Shown here in pieces: positions 7,451-15,576 of a stretch of DNA of 34,325 nt. The DNA is taken from assembly GCA_012510855.1 (NCBI GenBank), contig JAAZHE010000057.1:1-34325 (forward strand). The letters are read 5' to 3'. The DNA comes from Bacillota bacterium. GTDB lineage: Bacteria > Bacillota > Limnochordia > DTU087. How positions within the stretch are numbered: the first letter of the stretch is position 1; every line of letters begins with the position of its first letter. A model generated the notes under the pieces. It did not search any database, was not told the DNA's origin, and was given only the letters and a program-made list of their open reading frames with translations. A program made the position numbers and the translations under genes.

Positions 7451-8239
7451 GTGCAGGACGTGGCTGTCATCTACGCCATCGGCAGTCAAAAAGGCGGAGT
7501 TGGGAAAACAACAACCACCATTAACCTCGGGGCAGCCCTGACCGAGATGGGATGCAGGGTGCTGATGGTAGACTTAGATCCCCAGGGGGGCCTAACCCTT
7601 TGCTGCGGCTATCAGCCGGACTCTCTGGAGAAGACTGTTTACGATGCCCTGCGGCGCTCCTGCAGTGCCGAACCATACATCCTCCAAACATCCTTCGGTG
7701 CTTCTCTGCTTCCAGCCAATGTCGACTTGGCTTTGGCCGAAATGGAGTTGGTAGGTACCTTTGCCCGGGAGCGGCGGCTGGCCATATCCTTAACCCCCAT
7801 CCGGGACAACTTCGATGTGATTCTGATTGACTGCCAGCCGTCCTTGGGGCTGCTCACTGTCAATGCCCTGGCCATCGCAAACTATCTGATTATACCTGTT
7901 GCTTGCGAGTATCTTGCCCAGAAAGCCGTCCAGGGTTTGCTTAAACTGGTCCGCAAAGTCCAGATCCACCATAACAACCAGCTCCAGATAGCGGGTTTGC
8001 TTCCCACCATGTTCGACCGCCGCACCAACCATACGGCCCAGGTATTGAAGGAACTCCATGACACCTTCGAGCCGGAAATCCGGGTGTACCAGTACATAGT
8101 CTACAGGAGCATCCGCTTCGCCCAATCAGCAGCGGCGGGGGAACCTACCATCCACTATGCCCGCAGCATACCCGGCGTCGATGCCTATCGGCAGTTGGCC
8201 AGGGAGATCTTTCTCCAGCTCCCCAGCCATGCAGGCTAG
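7451..8239 (+). CDS. ParA/Soj-family ATPase, orphan
   Basis: Deviant-Walker P-loop ATPase of the ParA/MinD superfamily, 262 aa. The Walker A motif is QKGGVGKTTTT at residues 13-23, the switch motif VDLDPQGG at about 41-48, and the Walker B segment VILIDCQPSLG near 124. It has no N-terminal helix-turn-helix, so it resembles chromosomal Soj rather than plasmid P1 ParA. No parB gene or parS site (TGTTTCACGTGAAACA) is nearby, so it probably is not the main chromosome-partition ATPase; related orphans position proteins or cellular machines. The track start GTG 7451 has only 3 nt between AAAGG and the start; GTG 7460 has better spacing. It is convergent with the Fe-S gene (26 bp gap). Confidence 0.85.
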   Translation: MQDVAVIYAIGSQKGGVGKTTTTINLGAALTEMGCRVLMVDLDPQGGLTLCCGYQPDSLEKTVYDALRRSCSAEPYILQTSFGASLLPANVDLALAEMELVGTFARERRLAISLTPIRDNFDVILIDCQPSLGLLTVNALAIANYLIIPVACEYLAQKAVQGLLKLVRKVQIHHNNQLQIAGLLPTMFDRRTNHTAQVLKELHDTFEPEIRVYQYIVYRSIRFAQSAAAGEPTIHYARSIPGVDAYRQLAREIFLQLPSHAG

Positions 8240-8265
8240 CCAAGAGTGCCATACCCAGTCGCTGG

Positions 8266-9063
8266 CTATGCCCCCATGTCTCGGATCCGCCGCGCTTTTT
8301 CTTCACCGGTAATGGTGATGACAACATCATGGACCGGGAGTGTAACCCCTGCCATCGCCATAGCCATCTCCACCATCCTTAGAAGACCACCGCAGCACGG
8401 CACCTCCATGCGGGCAACGGTAATACTGGCCAAGTCGTTGGCCCGGATAACAGCCGCCAGCTTCTCCACATGCTGTCTGGCGTCATCCAATTTCGGACAG
8501 GCTACGGCAACAACCCGGTCCCGCAGAAGCTCTCTATGGAACCCGGCAAAGGCAAAGGGAACACAGTCTGCACAAAGCAATAGATGAGCACCCTGCAAGT
8601 AATGAGCAGTGGGTGAGATAAGCGCCAGCTGCACCGGCCAATGGCTAAGCTCTGATCTTGCCCATCTCCCCTCCCCCAGTTCATCCTGGAAAGACGCTGT
8701 CTTTGTCCGCTCCTCCCCGGGATGATTAATGGACAGGGATCTAAGACCCGGACAGCCCCCTTGCAAACCATCGACACTCTGCCCGTTGTCTGGAGATGAA
8801 GAGCGGCTTTCCTTTGCCTTCTGCTCCCGCTGCAAGGCAGCTACCAATTCTGGGTCAAAGGCTTCAGCCTCTGCCTCTTCTAGGTAAAGGGCACCCTGGG
8901 GACAGTCGCCGAGGCATGCGCCCAAACCGTCACAGAGTGCTTCCCTCACCAGGCGGGCTTTGCCGTCAACGATCTGCAGGGCACCTTCGGCACAGCCCGG
9001 AATGCAAAGGCCGCAGCCGTTGCATTTCTCCTCATCAATACGAATGATCCAACGTTTTGCCAC
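8266..9063 (-). CDS. Ferredoxin-domain Fe-S protein with extra C-terminal cysteines
   Basis: About 265 aa. The N terminus is a two-cluster 4Fe-4S ferredoxin domain: CNGCGLCIPGC near residue 14 and CDGLGACLGDCP near 44. A variable, probably disordered linker (about 85-140) follows, then a second half with CADCVPFAF, a lone cysteine in ACPKLDD and the paired cysteines in PCCGG, which could bind another cluster or make a redox-active site. Proteins of this layout are common in anaerobic Firmicutes but lack a proven function; an electron-transfer role is inference. GTG 9063 was chosen over the track's TTG 9066 because GGAGG lies 7 nt upstream. It stands alone, convergent with parA. Confidence 0.78.
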   Translation of the reverse strand: MAKRWIIRIDEEKCNGCGLCIPGCAEGALQIVDGKARLVREALCDGLGACLGDCPQGALYLEEAEAEAFDPELVAALQREQKAKESRSSSPDNGQSVDGLQGGCPGLRSLSINHPGEERTKTASFQDELGEGRWARSELSHWPVQLALISPTAHYLQGAHLLLCADCVPFAFAGFHRELLRDRVVAVACPKLDDARQHVEKLAAVIRANDLASITVARMEVPCCGGLLRMVEMAMAMAGVTLPVHDVVITITGEEKARRIRDMGA

Positions 9064-9195
9064 CAATTACCCTCCCCTATCTTCAGTGCAGCTTTATCTG
9101 CCTAATTCCTACTAAGCAACTAGGTTATATATTATCACAACCCCAATGAGGTGTATAGCGCCGTGTCTTTAATTTTTAGCAAACAAGCTGCAAGG

Positions 9196-11448
9196 TTACT
9201 CTCCTCCGTTTCTCCCCCGTTCCTCTATAATTAAGCTGAGAACGAGTCCCGCTGCATAAATACTGGTAGTCCCTCCGGCCACCACCCCAGAATCGTTGAA
9301 AAGCAAAGCCGCGAGGCTGCCGACAATGGTGGCAAGCACAATCCCCCGCAGGTTGGGGTGTTTTTCCATAATCCCCTTCACCCCCGGAGTCGGACGGTAA
9401 ACCAAAACCGCCATTATGCCAAGGGCAACCAACAGACCCTTGCTCCAAATGCTGTACCGCATTAGCCGCCAGTTCATGGCCAGTTTCCTCTGGGCAATAG
9501 CTCTAATTTCCGCCCAATCGCCCTGCAGGGCAATCCATAAAGCGCGGGTGACATGTGAACCTGTACCGGCGGCGGGAAACAGGTTCAACAGGAAAAGGAC
9601 CGCCAAGAGTGCCAAGCAGAACCCAACTGCTGGGAAGGGGATCCGCCTCCCGGTCCCATACGCCAAGGCCAAGGAAAAGGCGACAAGAGCAGTGATGGTG
9701 CCGCCGGCATTAGCTCCCAAAGCCGGGGATCCGAGGATCAGAATCACCAGCAAGAACCAGAGAAGGATAGCGGTCCCTGCCTTAGGCCAGCGCTCCCTGG
9801 CCACTGGTACCGCCAGCAGCGACGCACCCACCAGTATACCCATATATTCATTGCCGATCCCGTAGAACCGGGCTCCCAACATCACATCATAACCCAGGGG
9901 AGAGTACTTAATCAGTGGACCGCCCAAAAGCGTGTCGACAGCAATACCCATAGCGGTTAACCCACATATGAGTCCAAATCGATGCTCTGTGTTGGGAGCT
10001 AAGCGTACAGCCAAAACTGCAAAGAGGACTGCCATCACCAGTGTGTACGAGAAAGCTGCAATCACTGTCATGGGCCGTAAAATGGGCAAGATGAGAAGTG
10101 CGAGGGGGATTGATGTGATCAACAGCAGCAAGAAACCCATGAAGCGGACCCAGCTCTTGGGCAAACTGGAATACACCCCCACCAGGGCAAAGGCAGTCAG
10201 GTAAAGGATAATCTCCAAAGTGACAAAAGCTTTGAGGAGAGGTGTACGCTGCCAGTAAGTTGCGGCACTGCGGGAAAGCAGATCCTCCAAGTACCTCAAC
10301 CTAGCACCCAAGGGGTTGTTAACCCCCGGACTGGGATTGCCAAACCTCCTCGGCAGTTCTTTACTAGTGGTTAGCAAGGCCCCCGGCAGCCCCTTAGGTA
10401 TGGGAAGGTCCAGCCAGGAAAGCACCGAAGGTGCGATGTCATAGTTGGCGACTACACCCGGCCGACGGGTCGTCCCGCTCACCAAGAGTCCAGGTGCAAG
10501 TCCAGGTCCGGCTGCAATGATGGGTGTCAAAAGCCTCCCCCCAGCAATGTCTTCCCCGGTGGGAAGGGGGCTGACCATCAAGACCCAGTCTTTGTCGAGG
10601 TCTACCTCCTCGAGAAGCTTCTCTAGAAACCCGTCGGCGGCCTCGAGGGCCGCTTGCCGGTAACTGCGGTAGCGGGAGGGGGCAAGCTGCCGCCTCTCCT
10701 CCTCTACCCGGTCCATATCCCCCAGATCTACGACGATAAATGACGCCTCGGAACGGACCTTGAGATACTCCCGCCAAAGGGCTTCAATATCGGTCCGGCG
10801 GCCGGTGGGAAAGTCCGGATCCGATTTGTTTAGCTCGGAGTCCACATTGCCCATGGGTATTTGGCCCCGGCTGTCCATGGCAACTAAAGCTGCCCATCTT
10901 TGCTCCTCATGGGTGTCGGAATTGCCGATTACGGCAGCTTTCTGCTTTCCTTCCCGAAGGGCATCACCGATCACTCCTATCCGCTGGGTGTTGGCGGAGG
11001 CTAGATTGTTGGTCTTGATATTCTCTATATCCAACACCACTATGGAACCGAAGGGAGGATCCCACCCAGTGCGGCGGCGGTAGATATCTCCCGCTGTCTC
11101 CCCCCGATATGCCCCATGACTGGGTAAAGCTGTCTTGGCATCGGCACCGCCTACCAGGCGGGTGCCGCCACCTATGGTTGTATAGGCATTTTCCGCGGTA
11201 AGGCCACCACCGGTTCTGGTATTCATGAGGCCGATTCCGCCCCGAGCTGCTAAATCTACCAGGGAGGAACCCTCCATAGCCATGAGCTCTTCTAGACACA
11301 GGCGGTTAATTACCACCAGGGTAACCCGGCCGGTTTTTTCCCCGCCTTCTGCACCCAAGCTCAAGGGACTGAGCAAGATAATCAGCGATGATATACCCAA
11401 GAGGACTATCACGATGCTCGAGAACTGCCGCCTTTTGTTCCCAGCCAC
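9196..11448 (-). CDS. Membrane protein with extracytoplasmic alkaline-phosphatase-like domain
   Basis: A 750-aa protein of uncertain function. A hydrophobic N-terminal segment (about 9-32) acts as signal anchor. Residues about 40-390 look like a degenerate alkaline-phosphatase/sulfatase fold: VTLVVINRL at the start, AENAYTTIGGGTRL, an internal FIVVDLGDMDRVEEER and WVLMVSPLPTG (parallel to the metal-binding strand ends), and VANYDIAPSVLSWL, which is typical of this superfamily's C-terminal part. The rest (about 405-745) is a polytopic domain with roughly ten hydrophobic helices. The start is GTG 11448, 2 nt after the stop of the upstream glycosyltransferase, implying translational coupling. 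A role in modifying or exporting an envelope glycopolymer is inference from that pairing. Confidence 0.75.
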   Translation of the reverse strand: MAGNKRRQFSSIVIVLLGISSLIILLSPLSLGAEGGEKTGRVTLVVINRLCLEELMAMEGSSLVDLAARGGIGLMNTRTGGGLTAENAYTTIGGGTRLVGGADAKTALPSHGAYRGETAGDIYRRRTGWDPPFGSIVVLDIENIKTNNLASANTQRIGVIGDALREGKQKAAVIGNSDTHEEQRWAALVAMDSRGQIPMGNVDSELNKSDPDFPTGRRTDIEALWREYLKVRSEASFIVVDLGDMDRVEEERRQLAPSRYRSYRQAALEAADGFLEKLLEEVDLDKDWVLMVSPLPTGEDIAGGRLLTPIIAAGPGLAPGLLVSGTTRRPGVVANYDIAPSVLSWLDLPIPKGLPGALLTTSKELPRRFGNPSPGVNNPLGARLRYLEDLLSRSAATYWQRTPLLKAFVTLEIILYLTAFALVGVYSSLPKSWVRFMGFLLLLITSIPLALLILPILRPMTVIAAFSYTLVMAVLFAVLAVRLAPNTEHRFGLICGLTAMGIAVDTLLGGPLIKYSPLGYDVMLGARFYGIGNEYMGILVGASLLAVPVARERWPKAGTAILLWFLLVILILGSPALGANAGGTITALVAFSLALAYGTGRRIPFPAVGFCLALLAVLFLLNLFPAAGTGSHVTRALWIALQGDWAEIRAIAQRKLAMNWRLMRYSIWSKGLLVALGIMAVLVYRPTPGVKGIMEKHPNLRGIVLATIVGSLAALLFNDSGVVAGGTTSIYAAGLVLSLIIEERGRNGGE

Positions 11449-11450
11449 TG

Positions 11451-12653
11451 CTACTTTTCACCCTTCCTCAGCAAAGGTGAGGCTGACGTCCACCGAAGGA
11501 CCTGGTCGTAGACCTCTTTGACCCGCTCTACCATCACTTCTCCACTAAAATGACTGCGGGCGTGAACAGCCGCCCTTCGGCCCAGTTCTTTAGCCCGCTC
11601 CCTGTCCCTGGCCAAGAGAATCAGTGCCTCGGCCAGCTCTTGGACAAGGCCGGGACTGATCAATATGCCGCTGCAGCCGGAGTCGATCATATGAGGAAGT
11701 CCCCCTACATCAGCAGCGATCACCGGCAGTCCCAATGCCATGGCTTCCATCACCGATAGGGGCCACCCTTCAGTGCGGGAGGGCAAGACAAAAGCATCAA
11801 AGGCAGGGAAAATCCTACGGGCATTATCCCGATAACCCAAGAACCTGACAAAGGCAGCAAGTCCATAGCTTCTTGCAGCTTGCTGCAGCTCTGCTGCCAT
11901 CGGACCATCACCGATGATCACGAAGCGGAGACTGGGCTCTTTTCTTACAGCCAGGTTGGCTGCCTCCAGCAGCAGATCAGGTCCCTTTTCCCAAGTCAAG
12001 CGACAGGCGGTGCCGACAACAAACCATTGGTCATCATCGGGCCAGCCCCAGGAAGCCCGGTAGGCTCTCCGGACTTCCGCCTGCCTTTCCCCAGTTTCTA
12101 ATTCCGTCAGCTCGATGCCGTTGGGGATTAGACTCACCTGAGCGGGGGGACAGCCGATAATATTAATCAGTTCATCTCTGATGCCGGGAGAAACGGCGAT
12201 GAAATGGGATGTGTACTTAACCAAGTATTTTTCCATCAGATAGCGGACTTTTCGCTGACGGGACTGCCGGCTTGGGGGCAGAATCTCGTTATGGTAACTC
12301 ACGATCACCGGATAGGACAGCCTGCCCCGCCAGTTTAGAGCGAGGCGGGTAATCAAGCCTGCTTTAGCCCCGTGGGCATGGATGATATCAAAGGGATGTA
12401 CCTTTAGAAATCGAGACAACTGCCCGATGACCAGAGGATCCAGCCAAAGACGGGGAGTATCGCCCACATCCAGCGGCAGCAGCCGAGTAATGCCGGCAGC
12501 TCTCATTTTCTGCAGCACTAACTCCTCAACGGGGCAGGCTACAGTCAGATCATAACCGCATAGGCCGAGACCCCTAAGGAGAAGCTCCAAATGGGTCAAC
12601 ATGCCCCCGGCTGCAGGCCGGATTACATGGAGAACTCGAGGGATGCCGATCAC
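11451..12653 (-). CDS. GT4-family glycosyltransferase
   Basis: A 400-aa retaining glycosyltransferase of the GT-B fold. The N-terminal acceptor domain begins RVLHVIRPAAGGMLTHL (residues 5-21), with FDIIHAHGAKAGL near 90. The C-terminal nucleotide-sugar domain contains GTACRLTWEKGPDLLLEA near 215, FVIIGDGP, and the GT4 signature FDAFVLPSRTEGWPLSVMEAM with EGWP and the conserved E near 305-320. It would transfer a sugar to a lipid- or polymer-linked acceptor at the membrane; donor and acceptor cannot be told. GTG 12653 is the only possible start because an in-frame stop lies just upstream; its GAGGAG is unusually close (1-2 nt). It forms an operon with the 750-aa membrane protein. Confidence 0.9.
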   Translation of the reverse strand: MIGIPRVLHVIRPAAGGMLTHLELLLRGLGLCGYDLTVACPVEELVLQKMRAAGITRLLPLDVGDTPRLWLDPLVIGQLSRFLKVHPFDIIHAHGAKAGLITRLALNWRGRLSYPVIVSYHNEILPPSRQSRQRKVRYLMEKYLVKYTSHFIAVSPGIRDELINIIGCPPAQVSLIPNGIELTELETGERQAEVRRAYRASWGWPDDDQWFVVGTACRLTWEKGPDLLLEAANLAVRKEPSLRFVIIGDGPMAAELQQAARSYGLAAFVRFLGYRDNARRIFPAFDAFVLPSRTEGWPLSVMEAMALGLPVIAADVGGLPHMIDSGCSGILISPGLVQELAEALILLARDRERAKELGRRAAVHARSHFSGEVMVERVKEVYDQVLRWTSASPLLRKGEK

Positions 12654-12667
12654 ACTCCTCTAGAGAC

Positions 12668-12690
12668 TTACGGTACCACCCTTTGTTGGT
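12668..12690 (-). promoter_or_regulatory. T-box-like sequence upstream of the glycosyltransferase
   Basis: The minus strand reads AAAGGGTGGTACCGTAAG, matching 12 of the 14 bases of the T-box consensus AGGGTGGNACCGCG. There is no recognisable stem I with specifier loop in the roughly 70 bp available upstream before the rubredoxin-like gene's terminator, and no terminator follows. It may be a remnant or coincidence. Confidence 0.25.
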
Positions 12691-12752
12691 TCAGTTATTA
12701 CCTGTTATTCTTCCCCTGAGGGGGATTATCATCCATGGGTTTTCCGTCTGCC

Positions 12753-12799
12753 AAAAAAGAGAAGACCAGGAGGGATTTTGAGGATCCTTTCCTGGTCTT
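12753..12799 (-). terminator. Intrinsic terminator of the rubredoxin-like gene
   Basis: On the minus strand AAGACCAGGA/TCCTGGTCTT forms a 10-bp stem (12790-12799 with 12762-12771), with a possible inner GGAT/ATCC pairing, followed by CTCTTTTTT. This is a good Rho-independent terminator 19 bp after the stop codon of the 36-aa gene. Confidence 0.8.
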
Positions 12800-12817
12800 T
12801 CACAGCTTGATTCCGAT

Positions 12818-12928
12818 TTATTCCACCTTTTCAAACTGCTCTCTCGGAGCTCCGCACTTGGGACACTCCTTGGGGCGACACCGACCTTCCTTAGTTTCGC
12901 CGCAAGCAGTACACTTCCATACCGCCAT
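12818..12928 (-). CDS. Rubredoxin-like 36-aa protein (two CXXC knuckles)
   Basis: Not in the ORF track because of its size. The minus strand encodes a 36-residue protein starting MAVWKCTACG and ending EQFEKVE, with four cysteines in two knuckles (CTAC and CPKC) and one or two additional cysteines between them. This is the layout of the rubredoxin-like domain found as a separate mini-protein or as the tail of rubrerythrins, binding one iron or zinc. The start ATG 12928 has GGAGGTG at 8 nt spacing and the gene ends in a strong terminator, so it is a complete transcription unit. An electron-transfer role next to oxygen-detoxifying enzymes is plausible but unproven. Confidence 0.85.
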   Translation of the reverse strand: MAVWKCTACGETKEGRCRPKECPKCGAPREQFEKVE

Positions 12929-13007
12929 TAGCCTGCACCTCCGCTTCTAGAGATAATGGATAAGGATTAGGCAAACTCCATGGATTCCCTGCCTACACGA
13001 GATGCAT

Positions 13008-14660
13008 TTACCCATCAATATACGAAGTATCCCACAGCCACTGATGCTTAGCTACCAAAGGCATGCGCCATCCTCGGCCAAACCCCCGTCTTGTCACCCT
13101 TAGGCCCGGAGCTGCCTGACGCCGTTTGTACTCACTTCGCACCAAGAGCCGCAGCACCTCATCGACGGTCTCTTGGGGATAACCTGCCTCAGCCACTTCC
13201 TCTCTATTCTTACCTTCCTCAATGACTAACCGCAGGATTCCATCGAGGATAGTGTAAGGAGGCAAGCTGTCCACATCCAACTGGTTGGGGCGCAGTTCCG
13301 CGGAAGGCGGCTTAGTCAGGATTGAAACCGGAATTACCTCCTTCTCCCGGTTGATCCAATCTGCCAGCCGATAAAGATCCGACTTGTAAACATCGCTAAG
13401 CACCGCCAGGCTGCCGCTCATATCACCATAGAGAGTGGCATAGCCTACAGCCAGCTCCGATTTGTTGCTGGCGTTGAGCAGCAGCCACCCGTACTTGTTG
13501 GCCAGAGCCATGCAGAACATCCCCCGCAAGCGGGCTTGAATGTTTTCCTCTGCCACATCCATACTCACATCGATGAAACTGTCCAAGAGGGTGCTCTTAA
13601 CAACGGACAGGGCATCGGAGATGGGAATAACCTTCAAGTCACAGCCCAAATTCCCCGCTAGTTCCTTGGCGTCGGTGATCGATTGGGGGGAAGTATAGGG
13701 GCTGGGAAGGGTAACGCAGTGAACATGCTCCTTGCCCAAGGCTTCTACAGCTAAACAGGCAGTGATCGCGGAATCTAACCCCCCGGAAAGGCCTATCACC
13801 ACATCGCTGAAACCGGATTTGGCAGCATAATCCCGGATTCCTAGAACCAGGGCTCCATGAAGCATGGCTATGGAGTTGGTGGTGACTGGGGGCATCTCCC
13901 CCTTAACGTGGATGCCCTCCATTTCCACTACGATGAGTTCCTCTTGAAAGGCACTGCCTCTAGCGCAGATATGGCCCTCACCGTCAACGGCCAGAGACTG
14001 GCCTGCGAAAATCGCCTCATCATTGGCACCAACCTGGTTCACCCAAAACACCGGCTTGCCCGCCTTGCGGGCTATTTGACTGAGCAGCTCTTGGGTGTTA
14101 GCCTCCTGTCCAAAATAGTAGGGGAAACTCCCTATATTCACCAAGAAATCCGCTCCAGCATCCGCCTGGGCTTCCATGGGGTTTTCTGGACCCTCCATAT
14201 CTTCACCCACTGACATACCCATGGATAAACCGGCTACAGTCTCAAGTGCTGTCTCCTGGCTGCCGGGAGTGAAGTAACGTCGTTCATCCACCAGATCGAA
14301 ATCCACGAGATTCTGTTTGTGCCGGGACCGGACATTTCCCTGACCATCGCAGAAAAAGGCGGCATTGTACACGTTCACTCCCCGCCCGTTGCCCTTAACT
14401 ACACGGTACTCCGGACCTCCAATAATCGCCGCTATGCCCTCAATGTCCCGGGCCAACTGCTTAACAGCCTTGTCTGCGGCAACCAAAAGCTCCCGGCGGG
14501 TCAGAAGATCCCCAGGCGGATAGCCGGTAACTGCCATTTCTGGGAAGACCACCAGTTTACATCCCAGTTCCTTGGCCTTAGCGGCATAGTCTCGCATCTT
14601 CTGGACGTTGCCCTGCAAGTCTCCTATAGTCAAGTTGATTTGTGCCAGTGCGATTTTCAC
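13008..14660 (-). CDS. nadE: NAD+ synthetase, amidase-fused form with Cys-to-Gly at the amidase nucleophile
   Basis: Converts nicotinate adenine dinucleotide to NAD+ with ATP. The 550-aa protein has an N-terminal nitrilase/amidotransferase domain (about 1-250) and a C-terminal synthetase domain (about 275-550). The synthetase P-loop GLSGGLDSAITACLA, NASNKSELAVGYATLYGDM and DVYKSDLYRLADW are intact. In the amidase domain Glu41 (FPEMAVTGYPPGD) and Lys115 (RHKQNLVDF) of the usual Glu-Lys-Cys triad are present. The segment normally reading xCEDxW instead reads SVGEDMEG, with Gly152 encoded by GGT at 14205-14207. Glutamine hydrolysis should be lost unless the base is an assembly error, leaving an ammonia-dependent enzyme. 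GTG start with GAAGG 8 nt upstream. Confidence 0.92.
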   Translation of the reverse strand: MKIALAQINLTIGDLQGNVQKMRDYAAKAKELGCKLVVFPEMAVTGYPPGDLLTRRELLVAADKAVKQLARDIEGIAAIIGGPEYRVVKGNGRGVNVYNAAFFCDGQGNVRSRHKQNLVDFDLVDERRYFTPGSQETALETVAGLSMGMSVGEDMEGPENPMEAQADAGADFLVNIGSFPYYFGQEANTQELLSQIARKAGKPVFWVNQVGANDEAIFAGQSLAVDGEGHICARGSAFQEELIVVEMEGIHVKGEMPPVTTNSIAMLHGALVLGIRDYAAKSGFSDVVIGLSGGLDSAITACLAVEALGKEHVHCVTLPSPYTSPQSITDAKELAGNLGCDLKVIPISDALSVVKSTLLDSFIDVSMDVAEENIQARLRGMFCMALANKYGWLLLNASNKSELAVGYATLYGDMSGSLAVLSDVYKSDLYRLADWINREKEVIPVSILTKPPSAELRPNQLDVDSLPPYTILDGILRLVIEEGKNREEVAEAGYPQETVDEVLRLLVRSEYKRRQAAPGLRVTRRGFGRGWRMPLVAKHQWLWDTSYIDG

Positions 14661-14719
14661 CAGATCACCTTCTTTAGCTCAACACGATCACCTGAGCACT
14701 TCCGTCTTTAGTTTACCTC

Positions 14720-14748
14720 ATTTTAGCAGGAGAAAGCCCATCCTGCAA
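14720..14748 (-). promoter_or_regulatory. Candidate promoter of nadE
   Basis: On the minus strand TTGCAG (14743-14748) and TAAAAT (14720-14725) are separated by 17 bp. The -10 matches five of six bases, the -35 only three, so this is moderate evidence. Confidence 0.45.
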
Positions 14749-14757
14749 CCGACAGGA

Positions 14758-14788
14758 TTGACAGACCTTTACTGGAATGTAGTATAAT
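14758..14788 (+). promoter_or_regulatory. Promoter of the DUF2103-like gene
   Basis: TTGACA (14758-14763) and TATAAT (14783-14788) are both perfect SigA hexamers, with a rather long 19-bp spacer. The leader that follows contains a hairpin CCCGTT-CTTCT-AACGGG. The long spacer raises the possibility of an activator that twists the DNA, but no obvious dyad fills it. Confidence 0.65.
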
Positions 14789-14881
14789 AGCCAAAACGGA
14801 CGTGAGCCTGCAGCCCGTTCTTCTAACGGGGTGCATCTAGACCAACTACGTTACAGATAGCTTCAATAAGGATGAGTGTTC

Positions 14882-15565
14882 ATGCCCAATAAACACCGGC
14901 GGGGTGGTGTTAAGCAGCAGCACTCCATTATTCCAGGCATACGCAAAAGACTGCAGAAAATCGCGGCCTGCCCCTATGTGCAGGCTGTTACCCCCGGACG
15001 CATTTCCTCCGCGACCGGAAGTCAAGAGCCCGTGATAGTCTTTCAGTATTTCCAAGCAAGCGGCATGAAGCTCATCGGCAAAGTACCGGGAGCAGTTCAG
15101 GAGATTTTTGTTGTCAGCTCCCAGCGAGAAGCTGCCCTCAACTGGCTGACGGCAGCCAATCTCGTCCTCTTGGAGGAAAACCGTCCGGGAAAACCCTACA
15201 GCCAGAAACGCAAAGCTAGGACTGGAGCTGCCGATGACTCCGCCAAACCCATCCACGAAGCCTCCCCTGACACCCTGCAGCGCTATAAGCAGTTTCTCAA
15301 CGACAGTGACGGCCCACTGATGGTGGCCGTTGGTGATCGGTTAAACGGCAGGGCCCGGGAATTCCATAACAAGCTGCTCCAAGAAGCTGGGGCCAAGGAA
15401 AAAGAAAACGGCAAAAGGAGTCAAAAGAACGCAAGCCAGCGGGTCATAGCTGCCGGCCAGCGGCCGTCACCTTCCTCGCCTTCCAACATGGAACAGTGGC
15501 TCAAGGCCGCGGATAAGCTGGGACCTCAGTACTGGCGGCAAGTTAGAGCTGAGAAGGAATCCTAG
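14882..15565 (+). CDS. DUF2103-like protein with basic C-terminal extension
   Basis: About 227 aa. The first 95 residues (KHRRGGVKQQHSIIPGIRK, VTPGRISS, then KLIGKVPGAVQEIFVVSS) resemble the DUF2103 family, described as predicted metal-binding proteins, from memory of that family's HSIIPG and PGRI segments. The remaining 130 residues are lysine/arginine-rich and low in hydrophobicity, with a helical patch SPDTLQRYKQFLND, and may be disordered or nucleic-acid binding. ATG 14882 is preferred to the track's GTG 14876 because AAGGA is better spaced. Its stop is 11 bp from the convergent typA stop with no hairpin between. No function is known; the family call should be checked by profile search. 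Confidence 0.65.
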   Translation: MPNKHRRGGVKQQHSIIPGIRKRLQKIAACPYVQAVTPGRISSATGSQEPVIVFQYFQASGMKLIGKVPGAVQEIFVVSSQREAALNWLTAANLVLLEENRPGKPYSQKRKARTGAADDSAKPIHEASPDTLQRYKQFLNDSDGPLMVAVGDRLNGRAREFHNKLLQEAGAKEKENGKRSQKNASQRVIAAGQRPSPSSPSNMEQWLKAADKLGPQYWRQVRAEKES

Positions 15566-15576
15566 TTTGTTGGAGT

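Noticed and set aside
7264-7524. 86-aa plus-strand ORF before and into parA
   Set aside because: It overlaps the clear ParA P-loop in another frame, lacks a ribosome binding site, and coincides with a structured leader.
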